Below, piece by piece: positions 1-5,920 of a stretch of DNA of 8,427 bases. Source of the DNA: an uncultured Treponema sp. (lineage in GTDB: Bacteria; Spirochaetota; Spirochaetia; Treponematales; Treponemataceae); the NCBI GenBank assembly GCA_937915735.1, contig CALGGS010000130.1, positions 1 to 8,427 on the forward strand, given 5' to 3'. Below the pieces are notes generated by a model that worked only from the letters and a program-made list of their open reading frames with translations, had not been told where the DNA came from and ran no database searches. The stretch's first letter is position 1. Each line of letters starts with the position of its first letter. A program made the translations under genes and the position numbers.

Positions 1-410
1 ATCAGGAAGCCTGCGTTCTGGACATGGAAAAGCACCGCCCCGTAAAGCTGACAAACCTTAACTATCCCAAAGAAAATTTCCCGGAGGCGGTTTTTGACCA
101 GCCTTTCGAGAAATTCGACACGGATTTTACCGAGGAAGATTTTAAATACGAGCAGGTAATCCGCGCCCAGCATATCGACATGTCCCATCACATGAACAAC
201 ATCGAGTACATCAAGCTGGCAATCAATGTCTTTACCGATGATTTTTTGCTGGCCCACGAGCCGAAAAACCTTGAAGTCCACTACACCGGCGAAAGCAAGG
301 AAGGCCAGACTCTCAGGATTTACTCAAAGACATGCGGAAATTCCACGGTAGTCGCAATCAAAGAAAGCGAGCGAATCGTTTTTGAGATGAAGATTGAATT
401 TTACCTTTAA
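1..410 (+). CDS. Acyl-ACP thioesterase, C-terminal part (5' end outside window)
   Basis: The reading frame is open from base 3 to the TAA at 408-410, so the Met at base 24 is internal and the true start lies upstream of the window. About 135 residues are visible. The segment HIDMSHHMNNIEYIKLAI matches the conserved start of the second hotdog domain in FatA/FatB-like acyl-ACP thioesterases, where a D-x-x-x-H-x-N-N-x-x-Y pattern carries the catalytic Asn and His. The rest is compatible with the following beta-strands, and the protein ends naturally in EFYL. The family hydrolyses acyl-ACP to release free fatty acids in the cytoplasm. The gene is not clearly linked to its neighbours: a palindrome and the promoter region of the next gene follow it. 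The broad family is fairly safe; the substrate chain length cannot be judged. Confidence 0.8.
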   Translation, partial: QEACVLDMEKHRPVKLTNLNYPKENFPEAVFDQPFEKFDTDFTEEDFKYEQVIRAQHIDMSHHMNNIEYIKLAINVFTDDFLLAHEPKNLEVHYTGESKEGQTLRIYSKTCGNSTVVAIKESERIVFEMKIEFYL

Positions 411-412
411 TG

Positions 413-430
413 AAATGACTCCTGTCATTT
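413..430 (+). terminator. Perfect hairpin just after the thioesterase gene; possible weak terminator
   Basis: AAATGAC (413-419) and GTCATTT (424-430) form a 7-bp perfect stem with a TCCT loop, starting two bases after the stop codon. The stem is AT-rich and is followed by GCTTCGTTTT rather than a clean T run, so termination would be weak. It could instead be a protein-binding palindrome. Its sequence is unrelated to the three palindromes that follow. Confidence 0.3.
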
Positions 431-440
431 GCTTCGTTTT

Positions 441-520
441 ATCGTGCATAGACGACAAATTTACTTGATTTTATCGTGTATGGACGATAATATTTAATAA
501 AATCATCGTGCACAGACGAT
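441..520 (+). promoter_or_regulatory. Three evenly spaced palindromic operator-like sites upstream of the DUF4143 ATPase gene
   Basis: Three copies of ATCGT-N6-ACGAt start at 441, 473 and 505, that is at 441-456, 473-488 and 505-520. The spacing is exactly 32 bp each time, about three helical turns, so all copies face the same side of the DNA. The six-base centres are alike (GCATAG, GTATGG, GCACAG). Site 2 has the longest arms (TTATCGT/ACGATAA, 471-490) and site 1 has one mismatch at the end of its right arm. Site 2 fills the spacer of the predicted promoter and site 3 lies just after its expected start point, a layout typical of repression. What binds is unknown; autoregulation by the adjacent gene product is an inference. 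Confidence 0.7.
465..493 (+). promoter_or_regulatory. Predicted sigma70-type promoter of the DUF4143 ATPase gene
   Basis: TTGATT (465-470) and TAATAT (488-493) are separated by 17 bp, giving 4/6 matches to each consensus box. Transcription would start near base 500, leaving a leader of about 35 nt. The ribosome-binding site GAGGT at 526-530 lies five bases before the ATG at 536. The whole -35/-10 spacer is occupied by the middle palindrome. Confidence 0.5.
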
Positions 521-535
521 AAAACGAGGTAAACC

Positions 536-1795
536 ATGAACCGCACTTTATTAAAGCAGGTAATCCTTGACCAAGCAGAAGTAATCAAAGAATCAGACAT
601 AATCGACAGGGACTATTCCTTTGAAAAAAGCATGAATTATGTGCTGGTGGGTTTACGGCGGGCTGGAAAATCCACTCTCCTCTACAGGATTGCCCGGGAG
701 CTGGTAGCCTCTGGCTCTGACTGGTCCCAGATAATCTATGTGAACTTCGAGGATGACCGCCTTCTTGGCTTTTCAAAAGATGATTTCAACGACATTGTGG
801 AAGTCGCCCATGAGCTGTGCGAAAAAAAGGAAATCTATTATTTTTTCGACGAGATTCAGATTGTGGACGGCTGGGAGCATTTTGCCCGGCGGCTGGCAGA
901 CCAGAAAAAGCGGGTCTACATAACAGGAAGCAACGCTAAAATGCTCAGTTCCGAGATGGAAAAGGTTTTGCTTTCAAAGACAATCCTGCCCTTTTCTCTG
1001 GGCGAGGTCTGCGATTACAAAAAAATCGAGCACGACGAAAAAGCCCTTCTGACTACGGAAAAAACTGCCCTGATTCGCCGCACTTGTCAGGAATATCTTT
1101 CTGGCGGAGGACTCGCCGAATCCCTGAATCTTTCCAACAGGCGGGAATATGCAAAAAGCGTCTACGAGAAAGTTCTTCTGGTGGACATTTTGGAGAGGGA
1201 GCAGATAAAAAACAAAATGGCCCTCCGCCTGATGATAAAAAAAATCGCCGAGACGGTCATGCACGAAATCTCCTTCACCACGCTTGCAGGAAATGTAAAG
1301 GCCTCTGGAGTCAAGACTTCCACCGACTCCATGATAGAATACGCCTCCTACGCCGAAAACGCCTACCTCATTTTCAGAACGCAGAACTATGTCTCAAAAT
1401 TCGCGGAAAAAGAAGGAACTCCCCGCTTTTACTTTTACGACAACGGCATCCTCTCCCTTTTTCTTCTGGATAAATCATCAATCCTTTTGGAAAACGCCGT
1501 GGCGATTCATCTAAAGCGGCTCTGCGGCGAGGAAGTCTATTACTTTAAGTCCAGGCAGACAGGAATCGACATTGATTTTTACCTGCCCGAAAGCAAAAGT
1601 GCCATACAGGTAGCCTTTAGCATTGAGGAGGCGGAGGAAAGGGAAGTGAAAAGCCTGATTTCCTTTGCCAAAAAAAGCGAGGAGGCAGTAAAACTGATGA
1701 TAATCACCGCTGACGAAGAAAGAGTGATTGAAAAAGACGGATTTAAAATCGAAGTGCTTCCCGTCCACAAATTTTTGCTGCGGGAAGAAATGTAA
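536..1795 (+). CDS. P-loop ATPase of the AAA_14/DUF4143 type
   Basis: This 419-residue protein has the family's usual build and length. A Walker A motif, GLRRAGKS, lies at residues 39-46; a Walker B, YYFFDEI, at 101-107; a sensor-like YITGSN at 128-133; and the LPFSLGEV segment, typical of this family, at about 151-158. The middle is helical, with a GGGLAES turn near 190-196. The C-terminal DUF4143-type part begins near LENAVAIHLKRL (318-329) and has a restriction-endonuclease-like core: IDIDFYL (344-350), then AIQVAFS (356-362). The E-x-K half of the nuclease motif is replaced by Q-V-A, so cleavage is doubtful. There is no signal peptide or membrane segment. The start is fixed by the GAGGT site. 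The gene stands alone, converges on trpA with 16 bp between stops, and has its own promoter and palindrome array. The cellular role of the family is poorly defined, and I assign none. Confidence 0.85.
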   Translation: MNRTLLKQVILDQAEVIKESDIIDRDYSFEKSMNYVLVGLRRAGKSTLLYRIARELVASGSDWSQIIYVNFEDDRLLGFSKDDFNDIVEVAHELCEKKEIYYFFDEIQIVDGWEHFARRLADQKKRVYITGSNAKMLSSEMEKVLLSKTILPFSLGEVCDYKKIEHDEKALLTTEKTALIRRTCQEYLSGGGLAESLNLSNRREYAKSVYEKVLLVDILEREQIKNKMALRLMIKKIAETVMHEISFTTLAGNVKASGVKTSTDSMIEYASYAENAYLIFRTQNYVSKFAEKEGTPRFYFYDNGILSLFLLDKSSILLENAVAIHLKRLCGEEVYYFKSRQTGIDIDFYLPESKSAIQVAFSIEEAEEREVKSLISFAKKSEEAVKLMIITADEERVIEKDGFKIEVLPVHKFLLREEM

Positions 1796-1798
1796 AAC

Positions 1799-1820
1799 AA
1801 AAAAAGGAATTTTAAATCCC
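1799..1820 (-). terminator. Likely intrinsic terminator overlapping the trpA stop codon
   Basis: Read on the minus strand, GGGATT-TAA-AATTCC (1820-1806) can form a 6-bp stem with one G-U pair and is followed at once by seven T residues (1805-1799). The trpA stop codon lies inside the hairpin. The stem is short, so efficiency is uncertain, but position and T run fit the end of the trp transcript. It also lies in the 16-bp gap between two convergent genes. Confidence 0.45.
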
Positions 1821-2564
1821 AGTCAGCTCTCGTGCCTTTGCCTCAACGGCTTTTGACAAGGCGGACGGGTCATTCTGATTTTCGGTGATGATTCTTACGA
1901 AAACGCTTCCTGCAACGATTGCCTCAACGGAGCTTGCCAGGGCTTTTGCCTGCTCACCGCTGGAAATGCCGAATCCGCCGTAGACTTTGCTTCCGCCTTC
2001 GCTCACTTTTTTGAGGAAGTCCAGCGTATTCGCATCGATTTTTGTGTCGCTGCCGGTGATTCCGACACGGAGGGCTGCATAAATGTAGGGAAAGCCCGCG
2101 TGAGAGAGTTTATGAAGTCGCTCTAAACTCATTGAGGGAGCGGCCACGGGAATGTTTATCATGCCGTTTGCTTTACAGGCCTCTGTTAAGCCTTCGTCAA
2201 AATCAAAGGGCAAATCCGGGATAATCATGCCTTTTACGCCAACGGAAGCCGCTTTTTTACAGAAGGCGGCAACGCCCGGCGTGTAAATCAGGCTTCCGTA
2301 GCTCATTATGTAAATCGGAATTTCTGGAAATTCAGAATGAATCTGCTCTATAAAGTCCAGACCGTCCTGCGTGCGGTAATGGCGGCTCAGAACTTCTGTG
2401 CATGCCGTCTGGATTGCTTGCCCGTCCGCACTGGGGTCAGAAAAAGGCAGCTGGATTTCAAGAATGTCTGCCCCGCCTCGGATAAGGGCGCGGGCGGCTT
2501 CCAAGGCAAGCTGGTCTGTGGGGTAGCCAGCGACTAAATGGCTCATCAATTTTATTTTGTTCAT
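1812..2564 (-). CDS. trpA: Tryptophan synthase alpha chain
   Basis: The enzyme cleaves indole-3-glycerol phosphate to indole and glyceraldehyde 3-phosphate, and the indole is channelled to TrpB in the alpha2-beta2 complex. At 250 residues it is slightly short for the family (about 250-270). The signature ILEIQLPFSDPSADG (34-48) contains the two catalytic acids, Glu36 and Asp47 (the counterparts of E. coli Glu49 and Asp60). Further TIM-barrel landmarks are YAALRVGITG (the 'SxxGvTG' phosphate loop), VYGGFGIS and IVAGSVFV near the C-terminus. The ATG at 2564 is preceded by AGGAGC at a good distance. It is the last gene of the trp cluster, separated from trpB by an unusually long, structured 194-nt spacer. 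Conserved residues look intact. Confidence 0.96.
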   Translation of the reverse strand: MNKIKLMSHLVAGYPTDQLALEAARALIRGGADILEIQLPFSDPSADGQAIQTACTEVLSRHYRTQDGLDFIEQIHSEFPEIPIYIMSYGSLIYTPGVAAFCKKAASVGVKGMIIPDLPFDFDEGLTEACKANGMINIPVAAPSMSLERLHKLSHAGFPYIYAALRVGITGSDTKIDANTLDFLKKVSEGGSKVYGGFGISSGEQAKALASSVEAIVAGSVFVRIITENQNDPSALSKAVEAKARELTGI

Positions 2565-2589
2565 AGTTTGCTCCTATTTCGGGCGCATC

Positions 2590-2710
2590 CGCCGTAAACG
2601 GCGTTCGCGAGCACTCTTGTTGTCGTGCTCGTTTGGCTTTTTGGGGTTCCGCCTTTCGGCTTCATTCCTTCGCTCCGCTACGACGCTACGCTTCGCGAAC
2701 GGCTTACGCC
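2590..2710. repeat. Long imperfect inverted repeat filling the trpB-trpA spacer
   Basis: The outer arms, roughly 2591-2612 and 2690-2710, pair imperfectly: GCCGTAAACGGCGTTCGCGA on the left against GGCGTAAGCCGTTCGCGAAG read from the complement of the right. Inside lies a second perfect stem, CGAGCAC (2608-2614) with GTGCTCG (2625-2631). Other small stems, such as GCCTTTCGGC near 2651-2660, occur between the arms. The stretch has no convincing coding potential and looks like a dispersed REP- or MITE-like element. If transcribed, it would put a strongly folded region between trpB and trpA. Confidence 0.6.
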
Positions 2711-2728
2711 GCCCCTCCAATCCCTTGC

Positions 2729-2758
2729 GCATCTGCGTGAATCTGCGTTCATCCGCGT
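2729..2758. repeat. Three 10-bp tandem repeats abutting the trpB stop codon
   Basis: GCATCTGCGT, GAATCTGCGT and TCATCCGCGT follow one another without gaps at 2729-2738, 2739-2748 and 2749-2758, and the TAG stop of trpB begins at the next base. On the minus strand the unit reads ACGCRGATNN. I recall similar 'gcggatgaacgcagatt' strings from intergenic regions of unrelated bacteria, so this may be part of a dispersed repeat; that is memory, not a search. Confidence 0.6.
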
Positions 2759-4021
2759 CTAATTATTCATGATTTTGGCATCATGGATGTCTTTTTTGTC
2801 TTCCAGGCGTTCGATTTCCGCGTGGAGGAAGTCCAGCCATTCTGCGGGGCGGAAAACCGGGCTTGTGATGAAAACATCTTTGTCACCCCTGCCGCTCATG
2901 TTGATTATGACAGCCTGATCGCTTGGGATTTCCTTTGCGATTTTCATTGCCGCCGCTCCCGCATGGGCACTTTCCAATGCAAAGAGGATTCCCTCGTTTT
3001 TGGCGAAGAAAGAGACGGCTTCAAGGGCATCTTTATCCAGGACCGAAGTAAATTCCACCCGGCCACTCCTGCCCAGAGCTGCCAGCTGAGGGCCGATTCC
3101 GCAATAGTCAAGGCCTGCTGAAATTGACCGGGTTGGAAGAGCCTGACCGTCCTCGTCCAGAAGGAAACGGCTCTTGTAGCCCTGCATGATTCCGTCACGG
3201 GCGGCGTTTCCCGTCATACGGCTTGCGTTCTCGCCCACATTCGGTCCGATTCCGCCGGCCTCAGCTCCGATTAAACGGGGAGATTTTTCGTTGATAAATG
3301 GCTCAAAAAAGCCGATTGAGTTTGAGCCTCCGCCCACACAGGCGACCATGGCTCCGATTTTTATTCCACGCTCGGCGGCCTGCTTTTTGACTTCGCGGCC
3401 GATTACGCTCTGGAATTCCCGAACGATGTCAGGGAAGGGAGCAGGTCCCAAGGCAGAGCCTAAAACATAGTGGGTTGTGTCGGGATTTGCAGCCCAATCC
3501 CGCATGGCTTCGTTTACCGCGTCCTTTAATGTGCGGCTTCCGCTTGTAACCGGGTGAACTTTTGCCCCGTATAGTTCCATAGCCGCAACATTCGGCTGCT
3601 GTCGGCGTACATCAACTTCGCCCATGTAAATCGTGCAGTCAAGGCCCAGTTTTGCGCAGGCGGCGGCAGTGGCCAATCCGTGCTGCCCCGCTCCAGTCTC
3701 GGCGATGATTCGCTTTTTGCCCATGCGTTTGGCAAGAAGGCACTGACCGATAGCGTTGTTGATTTTGTGGGCGCCTGTGTTGGCTAAGCCTTCAAGCTTG
3801 ATGTAAATCTGTGCTCCGCCCAAGAGTTTTGTTGCCGTGGGGGCAAAGTAAAGGGGCGTTTCCCGGCCAATGTAGTCACGGCGAATGATTTCAAGCTCGT
3901 CGGTAAAGGCTTTGTCTGCCATTGCTTCCTTAAAAGCGATTTCAAGCTCGTCTAAGGGGCGGCGCAAAACTTCCGCAACATATTTTCCGCCGAAATTATC
4001 AAAAAATCCATTATCACTCAT
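2759..4021 (-). CDS. trpB: Tryptophan synthase beta chain
   Basis: This PLP enzyme condenses indole with L-serine to make tryptophan as the beta subunit of tryptophan synthase. At 420 residues it is slightly longer than the usual ~400. The Schiff-base lysine is Lys86 in NTGAHKINNA. The catalytic Glu108 lies in AETGAGQHG (107-115). The phosphate-binding loop GGGSNS is at 230-235, ESAHA at 350-354 and SGRGD at 376-380. It starts with ATG at 4021 behind a GGAG site and overlaps the end of trpCF by 8 nt (ATGAGTGA), indicating translational coupling. Some usually constant positions differ: GPAPFP (192-197) for the common GPHPYP, DYCG (305-308) where Pro is usual after Tyr/Phe, and PQLAAL (311-316) where His is usual after PQ/PE. 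The call is secure; whether activity is altered is not. Confidence 0.96.
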   Translation of the reverse strand: MSDNGFFDNFGGKYVAEVLRRPLDELEIAFKEAMADKAFTDELEIIRRDYIGRETPLYFAPTATKLLGGAQIYIKLEGLANTGAHKINNAIGQCLLAKRMGKKRIIAETGAGQHGLATAAACAKLGLDCTIYMGEVDVRRQQPNVAAMELYGAKVHPVTSGSRTLKDAVNEAMRDWAANPDTTHYVLGSALGPAPFPDIVREFQSVIGREVKKQAAERGIKIGAMVACVGGGSNSIGFFEPFINEKSPRLIGAEAGGIGPNVGENASRMTGNAARDGIMQGYKSRFLLDEDGQALPTRSISAGLDYCGIGPQLAALGRSGRVEFTSVLDKDALEAVSFFAKNEGILFALESAHAGAAAMKIAKEIPSDQAVIINMSGRGDKDVFITSPVFRPAEWLDFLHAEIERLEDKKDIHDAKIMNN

Positions 4022-5546
4022 TGAAAGCTCCTGTGTTCTTCATCAGTTTTTTTATTTTTTCTTCGTTTTTGATTCCGATTTTGTCTTTATCTTCGACTCC
4101 GCCCGAAACGTCAACCAGCTCAGGCTGATATTTTTGGACAAGTTCTGCGGCATTTTGGGGAGTGATTCCGCCTGCAAGCCATTTTGACTCATAAGTAAAA
4201 CCGCTCGTGCGGGCACCACCTGAAAGTTTTGAAAAATCTCCCTTTCCGTGCAAATCAAGGAGAACCCGCATTTCGCCCTTTGCCACGCAATTTTCGTATT
4301 CTTCAAGAGATTTTACCGCAAAATAATGAGGAATTTCCAGCAAGTCTGCGCTCACCTTGTCGTAAGGAATGTTGTGGAACTGAATCAAGTCGAAAATCCC
4401 TTCGCGGACAAGACTGATGGCCTTTTGCGCCTCCGGGGAAGAAGTGTCCACTACCACGACGACTTTCTTCGCCTTAAGCTCGCCCAGCCGGGGAAGGATT
4501 TTTTCGAGCCGGCCATTTTTTGTAACGCTACGGGGAAAAGCTTCGGCAAAGACAAATCCCAGAAAAGAGGCTCCGTATTTTTGAGCAAGAAGAGCGTCTT
4601 CAAACCGGGTGAGGCCACAAATTTTGAGAAGAGGCTGTCGTTTCAAGGCCGGCAATGACATAAGAGAGGCTGATTGGAAGAGGGAGCTTGCGTAGTTTTT
4701 CCAGAAGAGGGAATTTTTTGATTCCTTTCCGCCGATAAAGGCATCGACCAGAGTTTTTCGCAGGTCAGGATTTTTCGCGGCAGCCTCGCCAAGCAAAAGG
4801 CCGGAAAAGCCCATGGCTCCCACAGAGGCGGCACATTCGGCAGTGGTGACTCCGCTTTCAAAAACGATTCTGGCGTCCTCCCCTACCACGGCACGGATTT
4901 TTTCGGTCATCATGCAGGGGCGGAGCAAATCAATCTTAAAAGTGGCGAGGTCACGGCTGTTCACGCCGAAAACAAAGCGGGATTTGTCCAAATGATTTTC
5001 CGGGGCAAAAACAAAGGCCAGCTTTTTTAAGTCTTCTTCGGCCCGCACTTCCACCAAAGCCGACATTCCGAGGGAGCAAACCCTTTTTGCCATTTCAAGA
5101 AAGCTTTCGACACTCAGGATGCGGGCAATCAAAAGAAGGGCATCGGCACCGGCTCGGAAAGACACATCAACTTCCTCAGCGGACAAAAGAAAATCCTTGC
5201 GCAAAACAGCAGGAGCCGGCTTGCCACTGGCCCCAAAATCATCGGCGGCACGGCAAACCTTCATCAAATCGGCAAGGCTTCCCTTGAAAAAATTTTCTTC
5301 GGTGAGGCAGGAAATTGCCCTTGCCCCGCATTCTGCGTAAGAAAGGGCTGTCTGGTAAGAATCCAAATCAGGGGAAATGTCGCCCTTGCTGGGAGAAGCC
5401 CGCTTTACTTCGAGGATAAGGCCTTTTTCAGGCAAAAATGGATGGACGGCACGGCTCCGCTCGGGCGGAAGGGAAAATCCAAAATCCAGCCCGCGAGAAG
5501 CAATGTCAGCGCGTCTTTTTTCTATAATAAGGTCAAGAATATTCAT
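4014..5546 (-). CDS. trpCF: Bifunctional indole-3-glycerol-phosphate synthase / phosphoribosylanthranilate isomerase
   Basis: This 510-residue fusion carries out two consecutive steps, PRA to CdRP (TrpF part) and CdRP to indole-3-glycerol phosphate (TrpC part). The TrpC barrel covers about residues 1-270: LEVKRASPSKG (45-55), LRKDF (115-119, catalytic Lys117), LVEVRAEE (164-171), FGVNSRDL (193-200), ESG (230-232) and LLGEA (251-255). A linker of roughly 35 residues follows. The TrpF barrel covers about 305-505: LKICGLT (307-313) with catalytic Cys310, Asp431 in VLLDLHG, LAGGITPQN (457-465) and VDVSGGVED (478-486). The order is the same as in the E. coli TrpC fusion, but the protein is longer than the ~450 residues of that enzyme. 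The TrpF 'GGTG' loop is altered to GGARTSG. The ATG at 5546 has only a weak site (TTGGA) upstream. Its private promoter lies about 110-135 nt upstream. Confidence 0.96.
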   Translation of the reverse strand: MNILDLIIEKRRADIASRGLDFGFSLPPERSRAVHPFLPEKGLILEVKRASPSKGDISPDLDSYQTALSYAECGARAISCLTEENFFKGSLADLMKVCRAADDFGASGKPAPAVLRKDFLLSAEEVDVSFRAGADALLLIARILSVESFLEMAKRVCSLGMSALVEVRAEEDLKKLAFVFAPENHLDKSRFVFGVNSRDLATFKIDLLRPCMMTEKIRAVVGEDARIVFESGVTTAECAASVGAMGFSGLLLGEAAAKNPDLRKTLVDAFIGGKESKNSLFWKNYASSLFQSASLMSLPALKRQPLLKICGLTRFEDALLAQKYGASFLGFVFAEAFPRSVTKNGRLEKILPRLGELKAKKVVVVVDTSSPEAQKAISLVREGIFDLIQFHNIPYDKVSADLLEIPHYFAVKSLEEYENCVAKGEMRVLLDLHGKGDFSKLSGGARTSGFTYESKWLAGGITPQNAAELVQKYQPELVDVSGGVEDKDKIGIKNEEKIKKLMKNTGAFNE

Positions 5547-5601
5547 AGCAAATCCAATTTGGGGTTTTAGGGGCTTGTCCCTTAGGAGAAGGGGTAGCGT
5601 A

Positions 5602-5637
5602 AAACCGAAGGTTTGAAGCGAGGGGAAGACCTTCCCC
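5602..5637 (-). other. Two hairpins in the leader of the trpCFBA transcript
   Basis: GGGGAAG-AC-CTTCCCC (5622-5637) is a perfect 7-bp-arm palindrome and AAACC-GAA-GGTTT (5602-5614) a second stem. Both lie between the predicted transcription start near 5647 and the trpCF start codon. Neither is followed by a T run on the minus strand, and no Trp-rich leader peptide or T-box sequence is visible, so classical attenuation is not supported. The style resembles a dispersed spacer repeat. On the plus strand the first hairpin is followed by TTTT, so it may act as a weak terminator in that direction. Confidence 0.4.
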
Positions 5638-5653
5638 TTTTATGTTTCTATTA

Positions 5654-5683
5654 ATAGTATCAAAAAAGTAATGTTTCTGTCAA
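5654..5683 (-). promoter_or_regulatory. Predicted sigma70-type promoter of trpCFBA
   Basis: On the minus strand a perfect TTGACA (5683-5678) is followed after 18 bp by TACTAT (5659-5654), which matches 4/6 of the -10 consensus. Transcription would start near 5647, about 100 nt before the trpCF ATG. It lies downstream of the strong terminator at 5847-5873, so trpCFBA can be transcribed independently of trpD. A 10-bp palindrome, CTATTAATAG (5648-5657), overlaps the -10 and start region. Confidence 0.6.
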
Positions 5684-5691
5684 CAGTAACA
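5672..5691. promoter_or_regulatory. Imperfect palindrome covering the -35 box of the trpCFBA promoter
   Basis: TGTTTCTGTCAACAGTAACA has near-complete dyad symmetry: TGTT-N-CTGT on one side and ACAG-N-AACA on the other, differing only at the fifth base of each arm and the central two bases. It contains the TTGACA -35 hexamer. A repressor bound here would block RNA polymerase. The binding protein is not encoded in the window; a tryptophan-responsive regulator is a reasonable guess from the target genes only. Confidence 0.45.
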
Positions 5692-5704
5692 GTTTTTTTT
5701 ACTG

Positions 5705-5832
5705 ACAATCTCTATGCCCTGAACATAGCCGACCAGCAAATCCGGGTGTATGACCTGACCGACGGCACAAAGTCAAACATCCTGAACATCTGGGACTACC
5801 CCCAATTAAACACAATGTACCTCCGGGGCAAT
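5705..5832 (+). pseudogene. Coding-looking remnant on the plus strand, possibly leucine-rich-repeat-like
   Basis: A stretch of about 40 codons beginning LYALNIADQQIRVYDL and ending in YPQLNTMYLRGN has protein-like composition and good codons, in contrast to its surroundings. The spacing of Leu/Ile and the closing L-x-x-M-x-L-x-G-N pattern recall leucine-rich or BspA-like repeats; a beta-propeller strand is an alternative. It has no plausible start: upstream it runs into the AT-rich trpCF promoter. Downstream the frame runs into GC-rich hairpins, but a one-base shift would give a stop at 5829-5833. I read it as the tail of a decayed gene. Family assignment is weak. Confidence 0.3.
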
Positions 5833-5846
5833 AGCCGAAAACAGAC

Positions 5847-5873
5847 AAAAAAGGGCTGCCCCGAAAGCAGCCC
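5847..5873 (-). terminator. Strong intrinsic terminator between the DUF234 ATPase gene and trpCF
   Basis: On the minus strand GGGCTGC (5873-5867), loop TTTCGGG and GCAGCCC (5859-5853) form a perfect 7-bp GC-rich stem followed directly by six T residues (5852-5847). This is the clearest terminator in the window. It would stop transcripts arriving from the ATPase gene, or from trpD, before trpCF. Confidence 0.75.
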
Positions 5874-5875
5874 GC

Positions 5876-5904
5876 ATCCCCGCCTTGCCCTGCAGGGCGG
5901 GGAT
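5876..5904. repeat. GC-rich hairpin upstream of the terminator
   Basis: ATCCCCGCC (5876-5884) and GGCGGGGAT (5896-5904) form a perfect 9-bp stem. The 11-base loop overlaps a second palindrome, GCCCTGCAGGGC (5887-5898), so two folds compete. With the hairpins on either side it makes a run of three strong stem-loops within about 120 bp, probably a dispersed spacer element. Confidence 0.5.
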
Positions 5905-5920
5905 TTTATCAGGGATGAGT

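Noticed and set aside
441..520. CRISPR array or plasmid-type iterons
   Set aside because: Three short palindromes at 32-bp spacing over a promoter lack CRISPR spacers of unique length and lie before a gene, not an origin.
1084..1473. Plus-strand 129-codon frame inside the DUF4143 ATPase gene
   Set aside because: Out-of-frame shadow; Arg/Lys/Pro-rich and incompatible with the well-supported ATPase frame.
2454..2468. TrpA LEIQLPFSDP with Gln where E. coli has Gly
   Set aside because: As I recall, this position varies among TrpA families; the catalytic Glu and Asp are both present.
2557..2772. Plus-strand open frame of 71 codons in the trpB-trpA spacer
   Set aside because: It is the translation of the structured repeat and starts inside trpA; Arg/Ser/Leu-rich composition and no ribosome-binding site of note.
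4248..4658. Plus-strand 136-codon frame opposite trpCF
   Set aside because: Antisense shadow of a clear trpF domain.
5547..5647. Tryptophan attenuator or T-box in the trpCF leader
   Set aside because: No short frame with Trp codons, no T-box sequence and no minus-strand T run after the leader hairpins.
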